A stretch of 64,000 bases of DNA from Sinonovacula constricta (GCA_007844125.1 CM017567.1:31166380-31230379); one strand, 5' to 3'; positions 31,851-47,570 are shown, counted from the stretch's first letter. Made by a program: numbers and translations. Notes: generated from the letters alone by a model not told the origin.

Positions 31851-32690
31851 AAAATCCAAGACATTTGTTATTAAAAAAAGAGTAGCATAGCGTAGAGTAG
31901 GATAGAGTAGAGTAGGGTAAAGTAGAGTAGAGTAGAGTAGTAGAGTAGAGTAGAGTAAAGTCTAGTCTAGTCAAGAGTAGAGTAGAGTAGAGTAGAGTAG
32001 AGTAGAGTAGAGTAGAGTAGAGTAGAGTAGAGTAGAGTAGAGTAGAGTGGAGTAGAGTAAAGTCTAGTCTAGTCAAGAGTAGAGTAGAGTAGAGTAGAGT
32101 AGAGTAGAGTAGAGTAAAGTCTAGTCTAGTCAAGAGTAGAGTAGAGTAGAGTAGAGTAGAGTAGAGTAGAGTAGAGTAGAGTAGAGTAGAGTAGAGTAGA
32201 GTAGAGTGGAGAAAACTAGAGTAGAGTAGAGTAGAGTAGAGTAGAGTAGAGTAGAGTTGAGTAGAGTAGAGTAAAGTCTAGTCTAGTCAAGAGTAGAGTA
32301 GAGTAGAGTAGAGTAGAGTAGAGTGGAGAAAACTAGAGTAGAGTAGAGTAGAGTAGAGTAGAGTAGAGTAGAGTAGAGTAGAGTAGAGTAGAGAAAACTA
32401 GAGTAGAGTAGAGTAGAGAAGAGTAAACTAGAGTAGAGTAGAGTAGAGTAGAGTAGAGTAGAGTAGAGTGGAGAAAACTAGAGTAGAGTAGAGTAGAGTA
32501 GAGTAGAGTAGAGTAGAGTAGAGTAGAGTAGAGTTGAGTAGAGTAGAGTAGAGTAGAGTAGAGTAGAGTAGAGTACGGTAGAATAGAATAATATAACATT
32601 GAAATAGCATTTGATTATTTAAATAAATCGGAGACTTGAATCATCAAAAGAAAATAAACTGCGTGTTGTGGATGGGATATTGGCCAATTT
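31851..32690. repeat. AGAGT pentanucleotide satellite, block 1 with flanks
   Basis: A non-repeat left flank (AAAATCCAAGACATTTGTTA) leads into about 710 bp of GTAGA units broken by AAAGTCTAGTCTAGTCAAG and GGAGAAAACTAG variants. It is followed by a right flank with AACATTGAAATAGCA and CTGCGTGTTGTGGATG. Long Leu/Tyr/Ser/Thr frames on the minus strand are only the translated repeat. Confidence 0.92.
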
Positions 32691-32691
32691 T

Positions 32692-33664
32692 AAAATCCAA
32701 GACATTTATTATTAAAAATATAGCAGCATAACGTAGAGTAGGGTAGAGTAGAGTAGGGTAAAGTAGAGTAGAGTAGAGTAGTAGAGTAGAGTAAAGTCTA
32801 GTCTAGCCGAGACGAGACAAGTAGAGTAGAGTAGAGTAGAGTAGAGTAGAGTAGAGTAGAGTAGAGTAAAGTCTAGTCTAGCCGAGACGAGACAAGTAGA
32901 GTAGAGTAGAGTAGATTAGAGTAGAGTAGAGTAGAGTAGAGTAGTGTCTAGTCGAGACGAGTAGAGTAGAGTAGAGTAGAGTAGAGTAGTGTCTAGTCGA
33001 GACGAGTAGAGTAGAGTAGAGTAGAGTAGAGTAGTGTCTAGTCGAGACGAGTAGAGTAGAGTAGAGTAGAGTAGAGTAGTGTCTAGTCGAGACGAGTAGA
33101 GTAGAGTAGAGTAGAGTAGAGTAGAGTCAAGTAGAGTGGAGTGGAATGCAGTGGAGTTGAATCGAGTCTAGTCGAGTCAAGTAGAGCAGAGTAGAGATGA
33201 GTAAAGTAGAGTAGAGTAGAGAAGACTAGAGTAGAGCAGAGTACAGTAGAATAGAGTAAAGTCGAGTAGAGTAGTGTAGAGTAGGGTAGGGTAGGGTAGC
33301 GTAGGGTAGGGTAGGGTAGAGTAGAGTAGAGTACAGAAGACTAGAGTAGAGTAGAGTAGAGTATTGTATGGTAGGGTAGAGTAGAGTAGAGTAGAGTAGA
33401 GTAGAGTAGAGTAGAGTAGAGTAGAGTAGAGTAGAGTAGAGTAGAGTAGAGTAGAGTAGAGTAGAGTAGAGTAGAGTAGAGTAGAGTAGAGTAGAGTAGA
33501 GTAGAGTAGAGTAGAGTAGAGTAGAGTAGAGTAGAGTAGAGTAGAGTAGAGTAGAGTAGAGTTATAAAACATTGAAATAGCAGTTGATTATTAAAATAAA
33601 TTGTGGATCTTGAATCATCAAAAGAAAATAAACTGCGTGTTGTGGATGAGATATTGGCCAATTT
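32692..33664. repeat. AGAGT pentanucleotide satellite, block 2 with the same flanks
   Basis: The same left and right flanks as block 1 recur here with few differences, so the whole flank-array-flank unit is duplicated in tandem. Inside, GTGTCTAGTCGAGACGA recurs at 32944, 32989, 33034 and 33079, a 45-bp higher-order unit, followed by diverged units and then about 185 bp of nearly perfect AGAGT. Confidence 0.92.
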
Positions 33665-34743
33665 TATTGACAGAAAATGCAGGCTTTTATTAAAATAGAC
33701 AGCAGGTTTTTACGGCATGATATAAGTATCTCTGGGCCTTGTGCACAATTCAGCTTCAATAATTTCAAAGACACGTGTCAAGATGAAGATCGCAATTAGA
33801 GACTCGTTTTCTAGGAATGTCAGCTGTCTTGCAGCAAACAATATGTTTATTTAAATGCTCCAAAATGTTTGTTTTTTTGAAGACGGAAAATATTTTATGG
33901 TAGAACTAATTGCTCTTTGCTTTAGAAAATATGCCCATGCTCCATTCATGTGCGTGTTTTTTAACTAAAAATAACCTTTTGTAACTGATATAAAATGGTC
34001 CTCTTATAAACTTGTGAGAACGGGTTGCTTCGGAAATGCCGATTTGTTTGCTATAATCATAGTATAGCAGAAAGTTTTCTTTTACAAAATGCAACTTAAG
34101 CGCATTTAAATTTAAAATGTATGTTCAACATTCACGTTTATACTCGTCTGTGTTTGAGTATGCGTAAAATTTTACTTTATTTCAATACGATATTTAATAT
34201 TCCTTTAAGGTCTGTTCATAATGTTTAAAAATGTGATCAAATGAAATAATAAACTAGAGGATACATTCCTGCTTAATCACAATACGAAAGGGTATCTTTA
34301 TTGTTTACAAGTTTAGCCTCCATTTGATAAAGAACATTTGGTGGTTTCAATGTTTTGATACACTATGCAATTTAAATAATCACTGTGTTTTATTCTAAAC
34401 AGGATCATCACTAACAAAAAATTATGTGTCGTTTATGTTGTCATAAATATACTTGAAATCGAAACATATAGAACATGCGCTGTGTGACCTATAGTATGTG
34501 TGTAATGACAACAATAACTACAAATTATCATTACATTATGATTATTGTGTTTGTTTTTTAAAACTGTTTTTATTCTCTTTTACTGTTACATATAACTATG
34601 CAAACTTTGCTAGATATGCGCACTTAAGTGTATCTCATGAATGGAAACACGTACCTCGCCGTACACTTGTTTATGTTATAACCTCCTCTGCATATTTTTA
34701 TTCGCAGGCAGTCACGTTGTCTCTTGTTTGTTCAGTCAATCCA

Positions 34744-34745
34744 CC

Positions 34746-34790
<45 letters not shown>

Positions 34791-34824
34791 TCTCTTTCTC
34801 TCTCGCTCTCTCTCTCTTTATCTC
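34744..34824. repeat. TC microsatellite
   Basis: About 80 bp of TC with rare interruptions; the Ser/Leu frames over it are artefacts. Confidence 0.95.
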
Positions 34825-35021
34825 ACTTTCCCACCATCCCTTACATCTCCACTCCCGCCTGTCTCATTCTCCCTTGTACATTTATATTGACGCAAACACA
34901 CTCTTCCGTGCATTAATGTGTTTTCTATCTACATAATGTTACTGTTATATCTTCACATTTACCCATGTTTATATATGTATCACTGAAAAGTGGAATAAAA
35001 GAGTATAAATATATAAATATA

Positions 35022-35198
<177 letters not shown>

Positions 35199-35929
35199 AA
35201 GTTATTAATAACATGTCGTGAAACGTTTGTTTTTTATGACATACTCGTGCGTGCTTATGGTAACGTTCGATTATTACTGACTAATTTTGTTTGTCACAGT
35301 TGGGCATTGATACATGCATAATTTAGATGGTCTCCTCGTCAAGCCGTATATATTTTTTACTATCATATTTCGGCGTGACAAACAGAGGCACCTGCAGGCA
35401 CATTAGAGGTCTTCCTGGAAATTAGAAATCACGTTTTGCTAACGATTTCAGTTCCTCAAAAAGGTTTAATTTATTTCGCATTAATTGATAATATGTGGAG
35501 AACTTCATTAAGATAAAGCTTACTTTAATCTGTAGAAAGTAGACAAATAGACGTAAATGCAGCATAGGCGCTTTGATAATTCAAAAAGTGGGTATATAAT
35601 GTTTTTGTCTCCAGTTGTCACTTTTTTCGAGAACGACAACCGAGATAAAGTAAGAGTAAAACGAAAAGTAGTTGCCTAAACTTTAAATAACGGACTAGAC
35701 ATTCGCCGTATATCAAACCCTAGTACACAGAAAAGCATTATGGAAAGTGGTTATTTTTAAAGAGGAGTAAGAAACTGCTGTTCGTCTTTAGTTTATATAC
35801 TTCTATTATATTGATAATTAACAAAACTGCAACTGCAATTGACTAAAGTCACGAACGAAAATACTTGTACCATAATTCATGTCCTAGGCGGAGATACTTT
35901 CAGAAAGTTGGACTGCTAAGTTTGCATAA

Positions 35930-36079
35930 GTGCTGCCAGGGATAGACAAAATGCATAAAATATCGACCTGCCCAATGAAGTGCTGCCAGGGATAGACAAA
36001 ATGCATAAAATATCGACCTGCCCAATGAAGTGCTGCCAGGGATAGACAAAATGCATAAAATATCGACCTGCCCAATGTG
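35930..36079. repeat. 50-bp tandem repeat, three identical copies
   Basis: The unit beginning GTGCTGCCAGGGATAGACAA and ending CGACCTGCCCAATGA starts at 35930, 35980 and 36030, and the copies are identical over nearly all 50 bp. As 50 is not a multiple of three, all three minus-strand frames show the same peptide pieces in rotation. This suggests a very recent expansion. Confidence 0.9.
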
Positions 36080-37449
36080 AATCAGTTCCAAACAACTGAA
36101 TGTTTGTTTCTAAGCGGAAATGTACAACTTTGTGGTACATAAAATGAAATAAAAAACTGAGCCCAAAGAACAAGTAGTCGATCTTCTTTCTTTTATTAAA
36201 CGTAAACAAAATAAAAAAATCAAATTCGATCTTTTAATATCCTTTTTTGCTGTTTGCCATCTAGTTGCAGTTCTAAACCTAATGTGAGTAATCTAACGAA
36301 TAACTTCTACAACATTTATAATTTATTAACGACACTACTGCAACTAAAATATCATTTTTTCTTTACGTTAACATTCCTTTTTTAACTTAGAGCTGCATGC
36401 ACAATTTTCAGTTTTATTTGGGCATAAAGAAAGTCAGATGTTTATGTTAAAAACTATTCATCTCACTTATTGAGATACTATGAAAGAAATAAGTTTCTAT
36501 AATCTATACTTACTTTGTATATCGCATATAGATGAGTTTCTTTGACATACAGTCTGTATTTTGTTATAATTGAAAATAGTGGAAATTGTAGGAAAGTTGC
36601 GGAATTGTTTTATCTGTAAGAACGTGCTCACAATAACAATTATACATCTGACTGCGATGAGAAGATGACGACTGCGTGTATGTTTTATGTACAGAATCAT
36701 TCTGAAGTGTTTATATCTGTAGGTTTTACTGATGTTGAACATGTATATTTTAACGTTGAGTTTGTTTGTTGTTGTTGTTTTTGTGTTTATTTTTCGTTGC
36801 TTGTTTTATGTTTTTATTTTTTTTTTTTTGTTATTTTTTTTTTGTGTTGTTGCTAAGAATCACAGTTCAGTAAGCACAATTTTATGATGTTCCTAAACAC
36901 AAATGCAAATATCAAACAGCTAGTTATAAAACACCCCATACTTTAAAATTTCCAATACTTGTTTAGAAGTTGGTCAACAATGTAGAAGTAATTTAATACT
37001 ACAATTGATGTTCATAAAAATGTGTACTAAAATGATCCGTTTCAAATTTGAGTCATACAGGTTTCAAGTCAAAATGAAAACATAACACATTCTCCTGCAA
37101 CAAAAATGTCGTCTACACACCACGTTTCGTCGACCCGCTAACGGAATAGAAAACTGTGATAAAAGATACAAGCATAGATAATCTTGTTCGATCTTGGCCG
37201 GTGAAGACAGCCAGATGATCGTGCAGCAAGATTTACGGCAGGATATCAGTTTTCATGTGTTTGACAAAAGGCAGATTCGGATAATGACATTCTCACGTCT
37301 TTTCTTCGATTAAACTTTTGCAGATGTGTACTTTTTTCACTGCTGTACCAGCTGCTGCATTGTATCATATATCATATGTGGATGTCTTTAGGCATGTTGA
37401 TCAAGCGTATCTCCAGGCTGTTGTCGGTTAGAAAAGCTAATGCACTGAC

Positions 37450-37566
<117 letters not shown>

Positions 37567-38844
37567 ATATATTGGTTGTTTCTTTAAGGTTATTATACAT
37601 GTACATTACTTTTACGACTGTCTTGCACATTTGATATGAAAATAATGTTGTTTTAGCTTACGATTTAGAAAAGTAATCGTTTACATTGTAAGAAATAATT
37701 GTAGAATGATGTCTATTCCAGAAACAATAAGTATAAAACACATACTGTGTTAATGTGTTTTTGTCGTACCTATTGTGTTCAGTTCACATATTGTTAGTGT
37801 TTAAATGTACAAATTTTAATATATATTTTAATTTCATAATTAGTTGTGCTCTTCTACACAAATATTTAGACAATTCTATACATAATAACTTACCATGCTA
37901 GTATATATGGGCAACATGACTTCTTTTGCCCCAACTTCTAGAAAATGTTGTTATCGGATAAGGTGGTTGCGTGTGTTAAATCATTGGTGAAGACTATATA
38001 TGGAATGCTCACTGAAATTTGCACATGGGGGAAAGTTTGTTTTTGCTGACTTTCTAAACCTGATAAAATACGGGCCCGAATTCGGTAAACGACGTTCTGT
38101 TTTGCTTATTTATTTTTATATTATTTATATTTGTGTGTCAGTAACTTTCAAAGAAACTTTGAAAATAAACAATAAGATACTGAGAAGCAACGACATAGTA
38201 CGTTCGAGAAAAATACTATCGGAACAATACTTACTTGTATATTGTGAGGCTGCTGCACATGTGCACTTTCTGCTTGTATACTTTAGTTTTAGAGTGAACA
38301 ATAATAAATTTGCATTTTTTCTACATATATTACATATGAACACCTATTAAATGGTGCCGGATTCTGCATTTCATTTTGTTTTAAACCATTCTATGACCTC
38401 AGGAATACAAGTTATAAGGAATTTATAGTATACTGAGAACTTTCAAATAAAAACCGTAAATGGTCTTTCAATTCAAATGTATTACTTGCTCACATATTGC
38501 CTTAATCTATTTACCTCTTCTTCGTTTTGAGTCGCCTTTGATGCTTCGCATCAACGAGTTTTCTTGTATTAATATTAGGACTAATAGTTTTCTAAAACGA
38601 GGTACCTTTCTGCCAGGTCACTTATTGCACTGTAGCTTGTTATAAAGTTTTCTGGCTATCTTTCGGTGAAAACTCCGTATGCTGTTGTACTGCTTTCTCG
38701 AGAAACATTTGTGGTATCAGATGTGATATTCTTATTAAGTGTTGATGTATTTCTTTGTTAAGTAAGTCATTATATTACTAATGATTACATGTATGATAAT
38801 CTAAACAATATTTGGTTCCTAATTAAAATCTAGTATTTGTTTTT

Positions 38845-39015
38845 ATTGGGTTTATCGTCTCACCAACAGTATTTCATTTATATGGAGACGGTGTCCAAGT
38901 GAAGCTGATATAGTGCTGCCTTTACTGTGTATTGCAAGCCGTGAACACCTGGCATGATACCACACACAGTCACATTATCCTGACACCGGGCCAACCAGTT
39001 GTGGAGATATTTATG
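38845..39015 (-). mobile_element. SINE family A, copy 4, lacking its tRNA head
   Basis: The minus-strand 3' part is clear (tail region ACTGTTGGTGAGACGATAAA, body GGACACCGTCTCC and CAGGTGTTCACGG). Similarity stops near 39015 before the tRNA-like part, as expected of a 5'-truncated retrocopy. A long TA microsatellite follows about 70 bp away. Confidence 0.7.
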
Positions 39016-39079
39016 TAACCGGTAACTTGCTAACTCACCACTGAAACAACACAAAATATCGTTGTGTACTTTTCTATAA

Positions 39080-41477
<2,398 letters not shown>

Positions 41478-41535
41478 GACCCCAGACTTATGTCTGGGTA
41501 GAACCACCGGCGCCCTGACCGGCTCTCGAACCTAA
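41478..41535 (-). mobile_element. SINE family C, 3' fragment
   Basis: CCCCAGACTTATGTCTGGGT followed by AGAACCACCGGCGCC is the reverse complement of the family C body around the ACCCAGGCATAAATCTGGGG block in copy 1. Only this short piece is recognisable. Confidence 0.5.
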
Positions 41536-42564
41536 CGTGTTTTTGTTCTGCTCAGTCACTAATCTGAGGATTTCAAAAAGTATATACCACTAATGATTTC
41601 TAAAGTTAACATCTGTAAAGCAAAAGCTATGAGCTGTACTAAGAAAGCTTATTGTACGAATCGTTAAGTCTTTTTTTTTTAACCATATTCCTCAATGTAC
41701 ATGTTTTATTGGCAGTAGCATTTACGAGTTTAAGGGATAAATACGTCGCACTTGTTTAACGATTCACAAGTCAAGCACAGTCCAGAATAAATAAAAACGA
41801 CATTTCCAAAATATATATATATACATATATCAAGACCAAGCAGACATAATCGTAAGCAAACAAGTACGTTACGAACCATTCCGCAAGATTACTAAGATAC
41901 TAAATATGAACAGTTTGTCAATACCAAGCCACCATTTCATAATAATTTGTAAATTAAACATCTTACGACTGCTATTTAGAGATAGCACATATGACATTTT
42001 CCTTTATTTATTAACATTCAGTGAAGAAACGAACGCAAATGTCCCTTTATGGCAACATTAGAAAAATCGTTTAAATAAACGCGTCCGTCTGAAACTATTA
42101 TTTTAAGTTAGTTAAAATTCCTTCTCGAAATATATCTTAGGACATTCCATACAAATGGAAAACTGAGGTACTTTATCAAGAATCCACTTTCAAATAGTGC
42201 TGATTCTTAGCACATCCGCTTGAATTCATTGCATGAAGACTACTTTGCTAAATTGAATCGAAGCGGGCTAGGCTGTTACCACGTCTGTCTGCTTGGCTTC
42301 AGTATAAAAGTAAGTCTTTATTATCGAAATGCCAATTCCCTTTCTGTGGTGATTATTTAAAAGTAATTGACCATTTATTACTGGAAATATTTCACTTGAA
42401 AGGAGTAGTTTGAAATAAAAATTTCAACTCTAAGGTGATCGATTACGATGTAAAATTGTATGTCTTATATTTCAACACATGAGTAAAATGTTTGCACTAA
42501 AAATCTATTTACATAGACGTGAATATCATACTATATATTCTGACATCACTTAACACTTCTTCAC

Positions 42565-42785
42565 TTGGGGCGCCCGTGGTCGAGCGGTTAGAGTCACCAA
42601 CTTGAAACTCCTCAGCCCCTCACCGCGTAGGTTCGAGTCCCAGTCGGGGCCAGAGCTTTCATGTGGGAGGTTTTCCAGCTAACCTGCGGTGCGCCAGTAG
42701 TTCTACCCAGGCATAAATCTGGGGTCTCCCTCTACCAATAATTAGCCGGACGTCGCCAATATGACAAAAACTGTGTCGGTGCGAT
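42565..42785 (+). mobile_element. tRNA(Leu/Ser-like)-headed SINE, family C, copy 1
   Basis: The head resembles a class II tRNA with a long variable arm: CGTGGTCGAGCGGTTAGAGT, then GTAGGTTCGAGTCCCAGTCG. The body reads ATGTGGGAGGTTTTCCAGCT, GCGGTGCGCCAGTAGTTC and ACCAATAATTAGCCGGACG. Related copies are at 13675, 41478 and 43085. Confidence 0.75.
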
Positions 42786-43084
42786 GTAACAAAGACACTT
42801 TATCTAATTAAAATGGCACGTGTTTTTTCATGTTCAATCTGAAATTTGAAGAAAAGCAGATATTAAGAAGATTTTGTTTGGAAATGCCATAACAAAAGTG
42901 TAAGCAATTGCTGAAGCCTGTCTCAAACTACACTATAACATGTCCAGACGAAGGTCTGAAATTAGGCTATCGATTTCATTTTTTTTACTTATATATGTAT
43001 TATTATTTGATTATTTGACCGTGCTTGTTTATTTATGCTTAGCTATAATCTGATTAATTTTTACAGTTGTTCTTACAACAGACT

Positions 43085-43270
43085 CGCTATCGTTCAGCAG
43101 AGAGGCAGCTGTGCCCGGGTTGTAAGAGTCTCTGACTCAGTTTCCCACAGCGTAGGTTCGAGTCTCGATCAAGGAGGTCTTCTAACTGGCCTGGGGTGGT
43201 TAATACTAAAACAAAAGCGCGGGACCTCCCTTCACCAATTATTGCATGACGTATCAATTAAATTGAAACA
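43085..43270 (+). mobile_element. SINE family C, copy 2 (diverged)
   Basis: The head GTTGTAAGAGTCTCTGACTC and box B GTAGGTTCGAGTCTCGATC are followed by GGAGGTCTTCTAACTGGCCT and CTCCCTTCACCAATTATTGC, parallel to copy 1 about 520 bp away. The 142-codon open frame over 43035-43463 is built largely from this element and shows no protein-family features. Confidence 0.6.
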
Positions 43271-44682
43271 ACGAATGTTGATGCAAATTAAGTTTATATT
43301 AAAAAGACGATGGACCCTTAGTCGTAATAAAAATAAAGCACGACTTCAATTATGTCAGGGTATTTTAGAACTGAACAAATACAGAATACAAGCAAAAGTA
43401 TACCTAATGAAAAGATTATCAGCCAAATGTTTAACAAAGTCCATTCGATACCGATTTAGATGAACATAGAATGGGATAAGTCCTCTTTCCCCATGTATGA
43501 CATACACTGTACAAGTAACCGACTTTTGTCGATGGCAGCAAACCCGTATAAACAAGCACCACATTCATTCATTATTAACAGCAAACTTTTGTCACATAGT
43601 CACTTTGTTATTTAATAGGAGCGAACAGCTGATTGGTCTACTGATTAATCTCCATACAATGTGACAATATTACCACATGGTAATGAACCTTCAAGACGTA
43701 CGGTGTATTAACCTACGTGCTTAACAAGAAAAGGCGATTTGAAAGAGTCTTTGCAGACTTAGTATTACGGACAATGTTTGCAATTGCCTTTTAATTTAAT
43801 AATTAGACAATGCGGCAATATACAGATTTACAGTTATAAGCGTCTTGGCAAATCAATGAAAAAAACACATTTGAATTTGTAAATAAGGTTTTGTATTTAA
43901 GTAATTGTATGAATTTGAATTGATTGAAATTTTAACTCATGAATGGCAATCATCTGATAATAGAGGAAATGTCAAAATGACAGAATTATAATGAGTATTT
44001 GTTAACAAACTTTGGGGAAAGGTTACATTAATGCATGTAGTGTAAATATCAATAGTGTTTATTTTGCTTGTTCAACAACTAGAATGAATCGATTGGAACA
44101 TACGTCATGTTATCTACATCTTGGAACGTATTCGTCTGCACACATTTTTTGAAAGCTTTCGTGTAAGAATATAGCTTTTTGTTTCTCAGTCGCCTTTCTA
44201 ATGACAGCATCGCGTTCGTCTGTCTTCGACAGTCTCAAAGACTTGCTCCTTCGGAATTTGTCACGAAATCTTTATCAGGAATTTTAGGTATTGTGGGATT
44301 GAGAGCCAGTTCGAAAGGTGTACTGACATTTGTTAAAACAGTTATAATTTATCGATTTTTTTTCCAAAATTCGAGTGTTAGAAAGTCGGACATTTCTTGG
44401 GTATGTTTTATTCAATTATTTGTATGACTTCCTTGCCTAGATCTGATTGGGTATCATCTCATACCTTATTTTCAAATTGTGTGTGACACTGTTTGCTTTT
44501 TACAATCTCTCCATGAAGTAAGATGTTAGAACTTACTTTACCTATTATAACACCCCAAACCGGAACACCGTTTCAAAGCGGTAACTGTCGAATTTGTTAT
44601 CTTTTATGCAAAACCTCGTTTAAGTGTTGGTTTTGATGTTTTAATTTTACATTTATATTTTACTTTTAGTATGCGATGCAAT

Positions 44683-45368
44683 CAGTGATAATTTTTCGTT
44701 TCAAAACAATGGGATAAAAAAGTGCACATGTTGGAAAACAATGTTTTTTTGGGGGGGAAATAAAGTTTCTTTTCATAACACAATCCCTCATAGAAGTCAC
44801 AGTCTTATATGCCATGTTATTCAAGAACTTTGATAAATTCTCCTCTGTTTTGCACTTTTCCACTCTGAAATTACTTCATTGTAATCAATGTCATCTGTAC
44901 AGGTTTTAATGAGCATCAGTTTATGCTGATTTTCAATAAGAAGCCTATTACGGCCCTTAGTGAGGAAAATCCGTTATTCTACGTTGGCCTTGGCCAGTGA
45001 TGCATAATTTCTTTTTTTGTGGCATGCTTTACTTTCGGTTAAACAGATGACAGATACGAAAATAAAACAATATTGGTTTTCGACGTTGATGAGCGCACTA
45101 TGAAATTATAACAATCCAAAACGGGAACCAATAATACCTACGTCACCGGTGTTATAGTAAAATTTTAATGCCTAAAAATCACGTAAACAACGCAAAGACA
45201 AACGCATAGACTCAAAAAATGCATCAACATCCGCAAAGTATTAATTTCGAACTTTTTTTAGTTGTCGAAAATCATTGTGTTTTTTTAGCGCACATATTTT
45301 GAAACTGTGCGTTTTTTTCCCAGAAATGTGCGTGAAAAACGCAAAACGCAGACCAAAAATTATCACTG
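44683..45368 (-). mobile_element. Internally deleted hAT-superfamily DNA transposon
   Basis: The element is 686 bp. It starts CAGTGATAATTTTT and ends with the exact reverse complement of those 14 bases. It is flanked on both sides by GATGCAAT (44675-44682 and 45369-45376), a perfect 8-bp target-site duplication. CAGTG-type tips with 8-bp duplications are diagnostic of hAT. The interior holds the remnant of a transposase on the minus strand. The full transposase gene would need over 1.5 kb, so this copy is non-autonomous. Confidence 0.88.
44821..45009 (-). pseudogene. Decayed C-terminal end of a hAT transposase
   Basis: Within the hAT element, one minus-strand frame from 45009 to the TGA at 44821 has a single internal stop. 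It reads NRLLIENQHKLMLIK followed by DYNEVISEWKSAKQRRI. The pattern R-N-R-L ... L-M-x-I-K ... V-x-x-W-x-x-x-K-x-R-R is the extreme C-terminus (end of the dimerisation region) of hAT transposases of the ZNF862/ZMYM-like type. DDE catalytic residues are outside the preserved part. Family assignment is from recalled pattern and fits the element's ends. Confidence 0.6.
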
Positions 45369-45376
45369 GATGCAAT

Positions 45377-47570
45377 GCTAAAAATAACTCATATTTTTCA
45401 TATTAAATTATGCATAAACCGTTAAAGGTCAAGAGCATTAATATTTAGTCATCATATCTTATGACCTTGACCGACCTACAAAATCTGTTAATTGTTATGA
45501 ATTGGCTCAAGTTACATTTTTTGGTTTTTCAAATATAAGTCAAAATGTTTTTAGCAATCACCTTTATATATCGACACCTTCAACTTGCAAGGCTAATGGT
45601 GTATTACAAATTGGAAGCAATATGACCAAAATAAAACTATGCTTGGAGTTTAAATTTGACCGAACAGAAAACCTATGTTGAGAAGTATATATGTAAGTAG
45701 GACATGTAACGAAACCAACACGTTTGCTTTCAAAGTGATACTGCATTGTTCTATCAAGTAAGTTCATGCCATAAATATGAACACTAACTTACTATCCTCA
45801 GTGTCATGTTGAAGGCAAAATACGTTAACTGGTAAGATTAATCAAATATTGATCATTTAAACCACCATCAACGGGAACAAAATTATGTGAAAATGACCCA
45901 TGGTGATGTAAGGTTTATGCAAGTTTCTACGAATTACGGACTGTTTTAAAGCTGGTAAAGTCACAATAATTTGTCTCAAAATCATTAAATCATTACTTTC
46001 AATTTGACTTATGCTCTACAATTTGGAGCCATTGTCTAGTTTGAGAATTCGTTATTGTATAAAGGAAACCTAGTAATTTTATTACTTGATTGACACATGG
46101 TAGTACACGATAGCGACATCCACGCAATTAATAAAATTACGTAGGTCACTTTTTTTTCTTGAATTGTTAGTTTTCACTGTCTTACAATTTTTGTCATTAT
46201 AAAAATCTTCAGAGCTAAAGACAGTAATGTCTCATTTCATCAAAGAGTCATACATAGAAAAAATTTTTTTTATGAAATTGATAAAGACGAACTTTCAGAT
46301 ACCGCCTTTACAGGACATGAAATGAATATAAATAAATAGATATGACAAGTTGGATCGATCCAACATATTACATGACAACAAAATGAGTGTAAACTCGTTA
46401 GAAAGAGAAGAGGTACAAATATCATTATACGGTTAAGAGAAAACTCTACATAAAACTTGTCAAACCAGTGTTGTATAACATTACACGTAGCTTGGTCAGA
46501 CATCAATGCAACACATGATACCACTGGGTCACTCTGGCTAAGCTAACCGTATTCACTATTTGACAGAACTTGCCGTCCTTTGGGAGGGCAGCTGGGAGGA
46601 CAGATGAATTTTCTGGCGGGTTTATTTAATTGAGAAACAATGGTATCATTATTTCTATGCCCAATGGCGTTGTGGGGCAGAATAACCGTATAAATTAACT
46701 GCAAAATGTCTAAAATAGTTCAGACAATTTAATATCTTGGCTCATTGTTATGTAAGGTGCAAACTTCCTTGGGTATTGAACTCTGTATTCTAAAAGAAGT
46801 CATATGTGTACGTCCCTTGTCGTCAACAGGATTGGTGTTTTACGAACATGTATAATACAAAAGAGTAAACAAACTAACAACAAATATCTAATATGAATTT
46901 TACTATCTTATTATTAAAACACAAACAATGCATTTTTTTTTTCATAAACACGTACACACATTTAAAAAATGTATTAAGTGAGCATGTTACTTGTAATGAC
47001 TTACGGAGTACGATGGATAGAAAATATCAAAGCATTATTGCCAAATTGAGACTTTTCAATATACATGTAGACTTAACTATAACGTGTAGTTACGCAGATA
47101 CTCTATACGTAAGTGTTTTAAAATATATAATAAACAACGTGCTAGATGTATGCACCATTTTAGCTTCTGTGTTTTCAACAACATCGAGAGTAAAGAAGGC
47201 GAGTTATAATTCCATATTGTCTCTCAATGCACCAGTCTGCCGTATGTTTGTTAACATAACAATATTTATAAAGTTTGCATATTACGTTACACAAATTGAC
47301 AGATCCATAACACTTCATCTGTGAGTTGTTTTATTATGACAATAAAAGTAAGTTTTATATGTGTGTTTATTTTTGGTCAAAATAATTTACGTTTATTTCC
47401 AAAAGAAACAAATGTGTTATTGAATTGATGATACATAAGTCTATTAAAACTACGACAACCGACACTTACATGTATACCAAGAAAGATATGCACATGCATT
47501 TTTAATACTACTGTAGCGTTGACACGCATGTTATGTATTGGTCCTTAAGAATGATTTCTTTGCTTTGTTT
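45377..47570. other. AT-rich stretch without recognised genes
   Basis: A 143-codon plus-strand frame (46893-47324) is the longest non-repeat frame on that strand but has AT-driven composition and no domain. GATACCGCCTTTAC at 46297-46310 resembles one end of the MITE at 2218, without a visible partner. Confidence 0.4.

Noticed and set aside
31849..33661. Long Tyr-Ser-Thr-Leu-Leu repeat frames on the minus strand
   Set aside because: They are translation of the AGAGT satellite, which is stop-free in several frames.
35930..36079. CRISPR-like array
   Set aside because: The three 50-bp units are contiguous with no unique spacers, in a eukaryotic genome.
46893..47324. 143-codon plus-strand frame, the longest outside repeats on that strand
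   Set aside because: Amino acid content follows AT bias (Ile, Asn, Lys, Phe, Tyr), no motif is visible, and the start has no supporting context.
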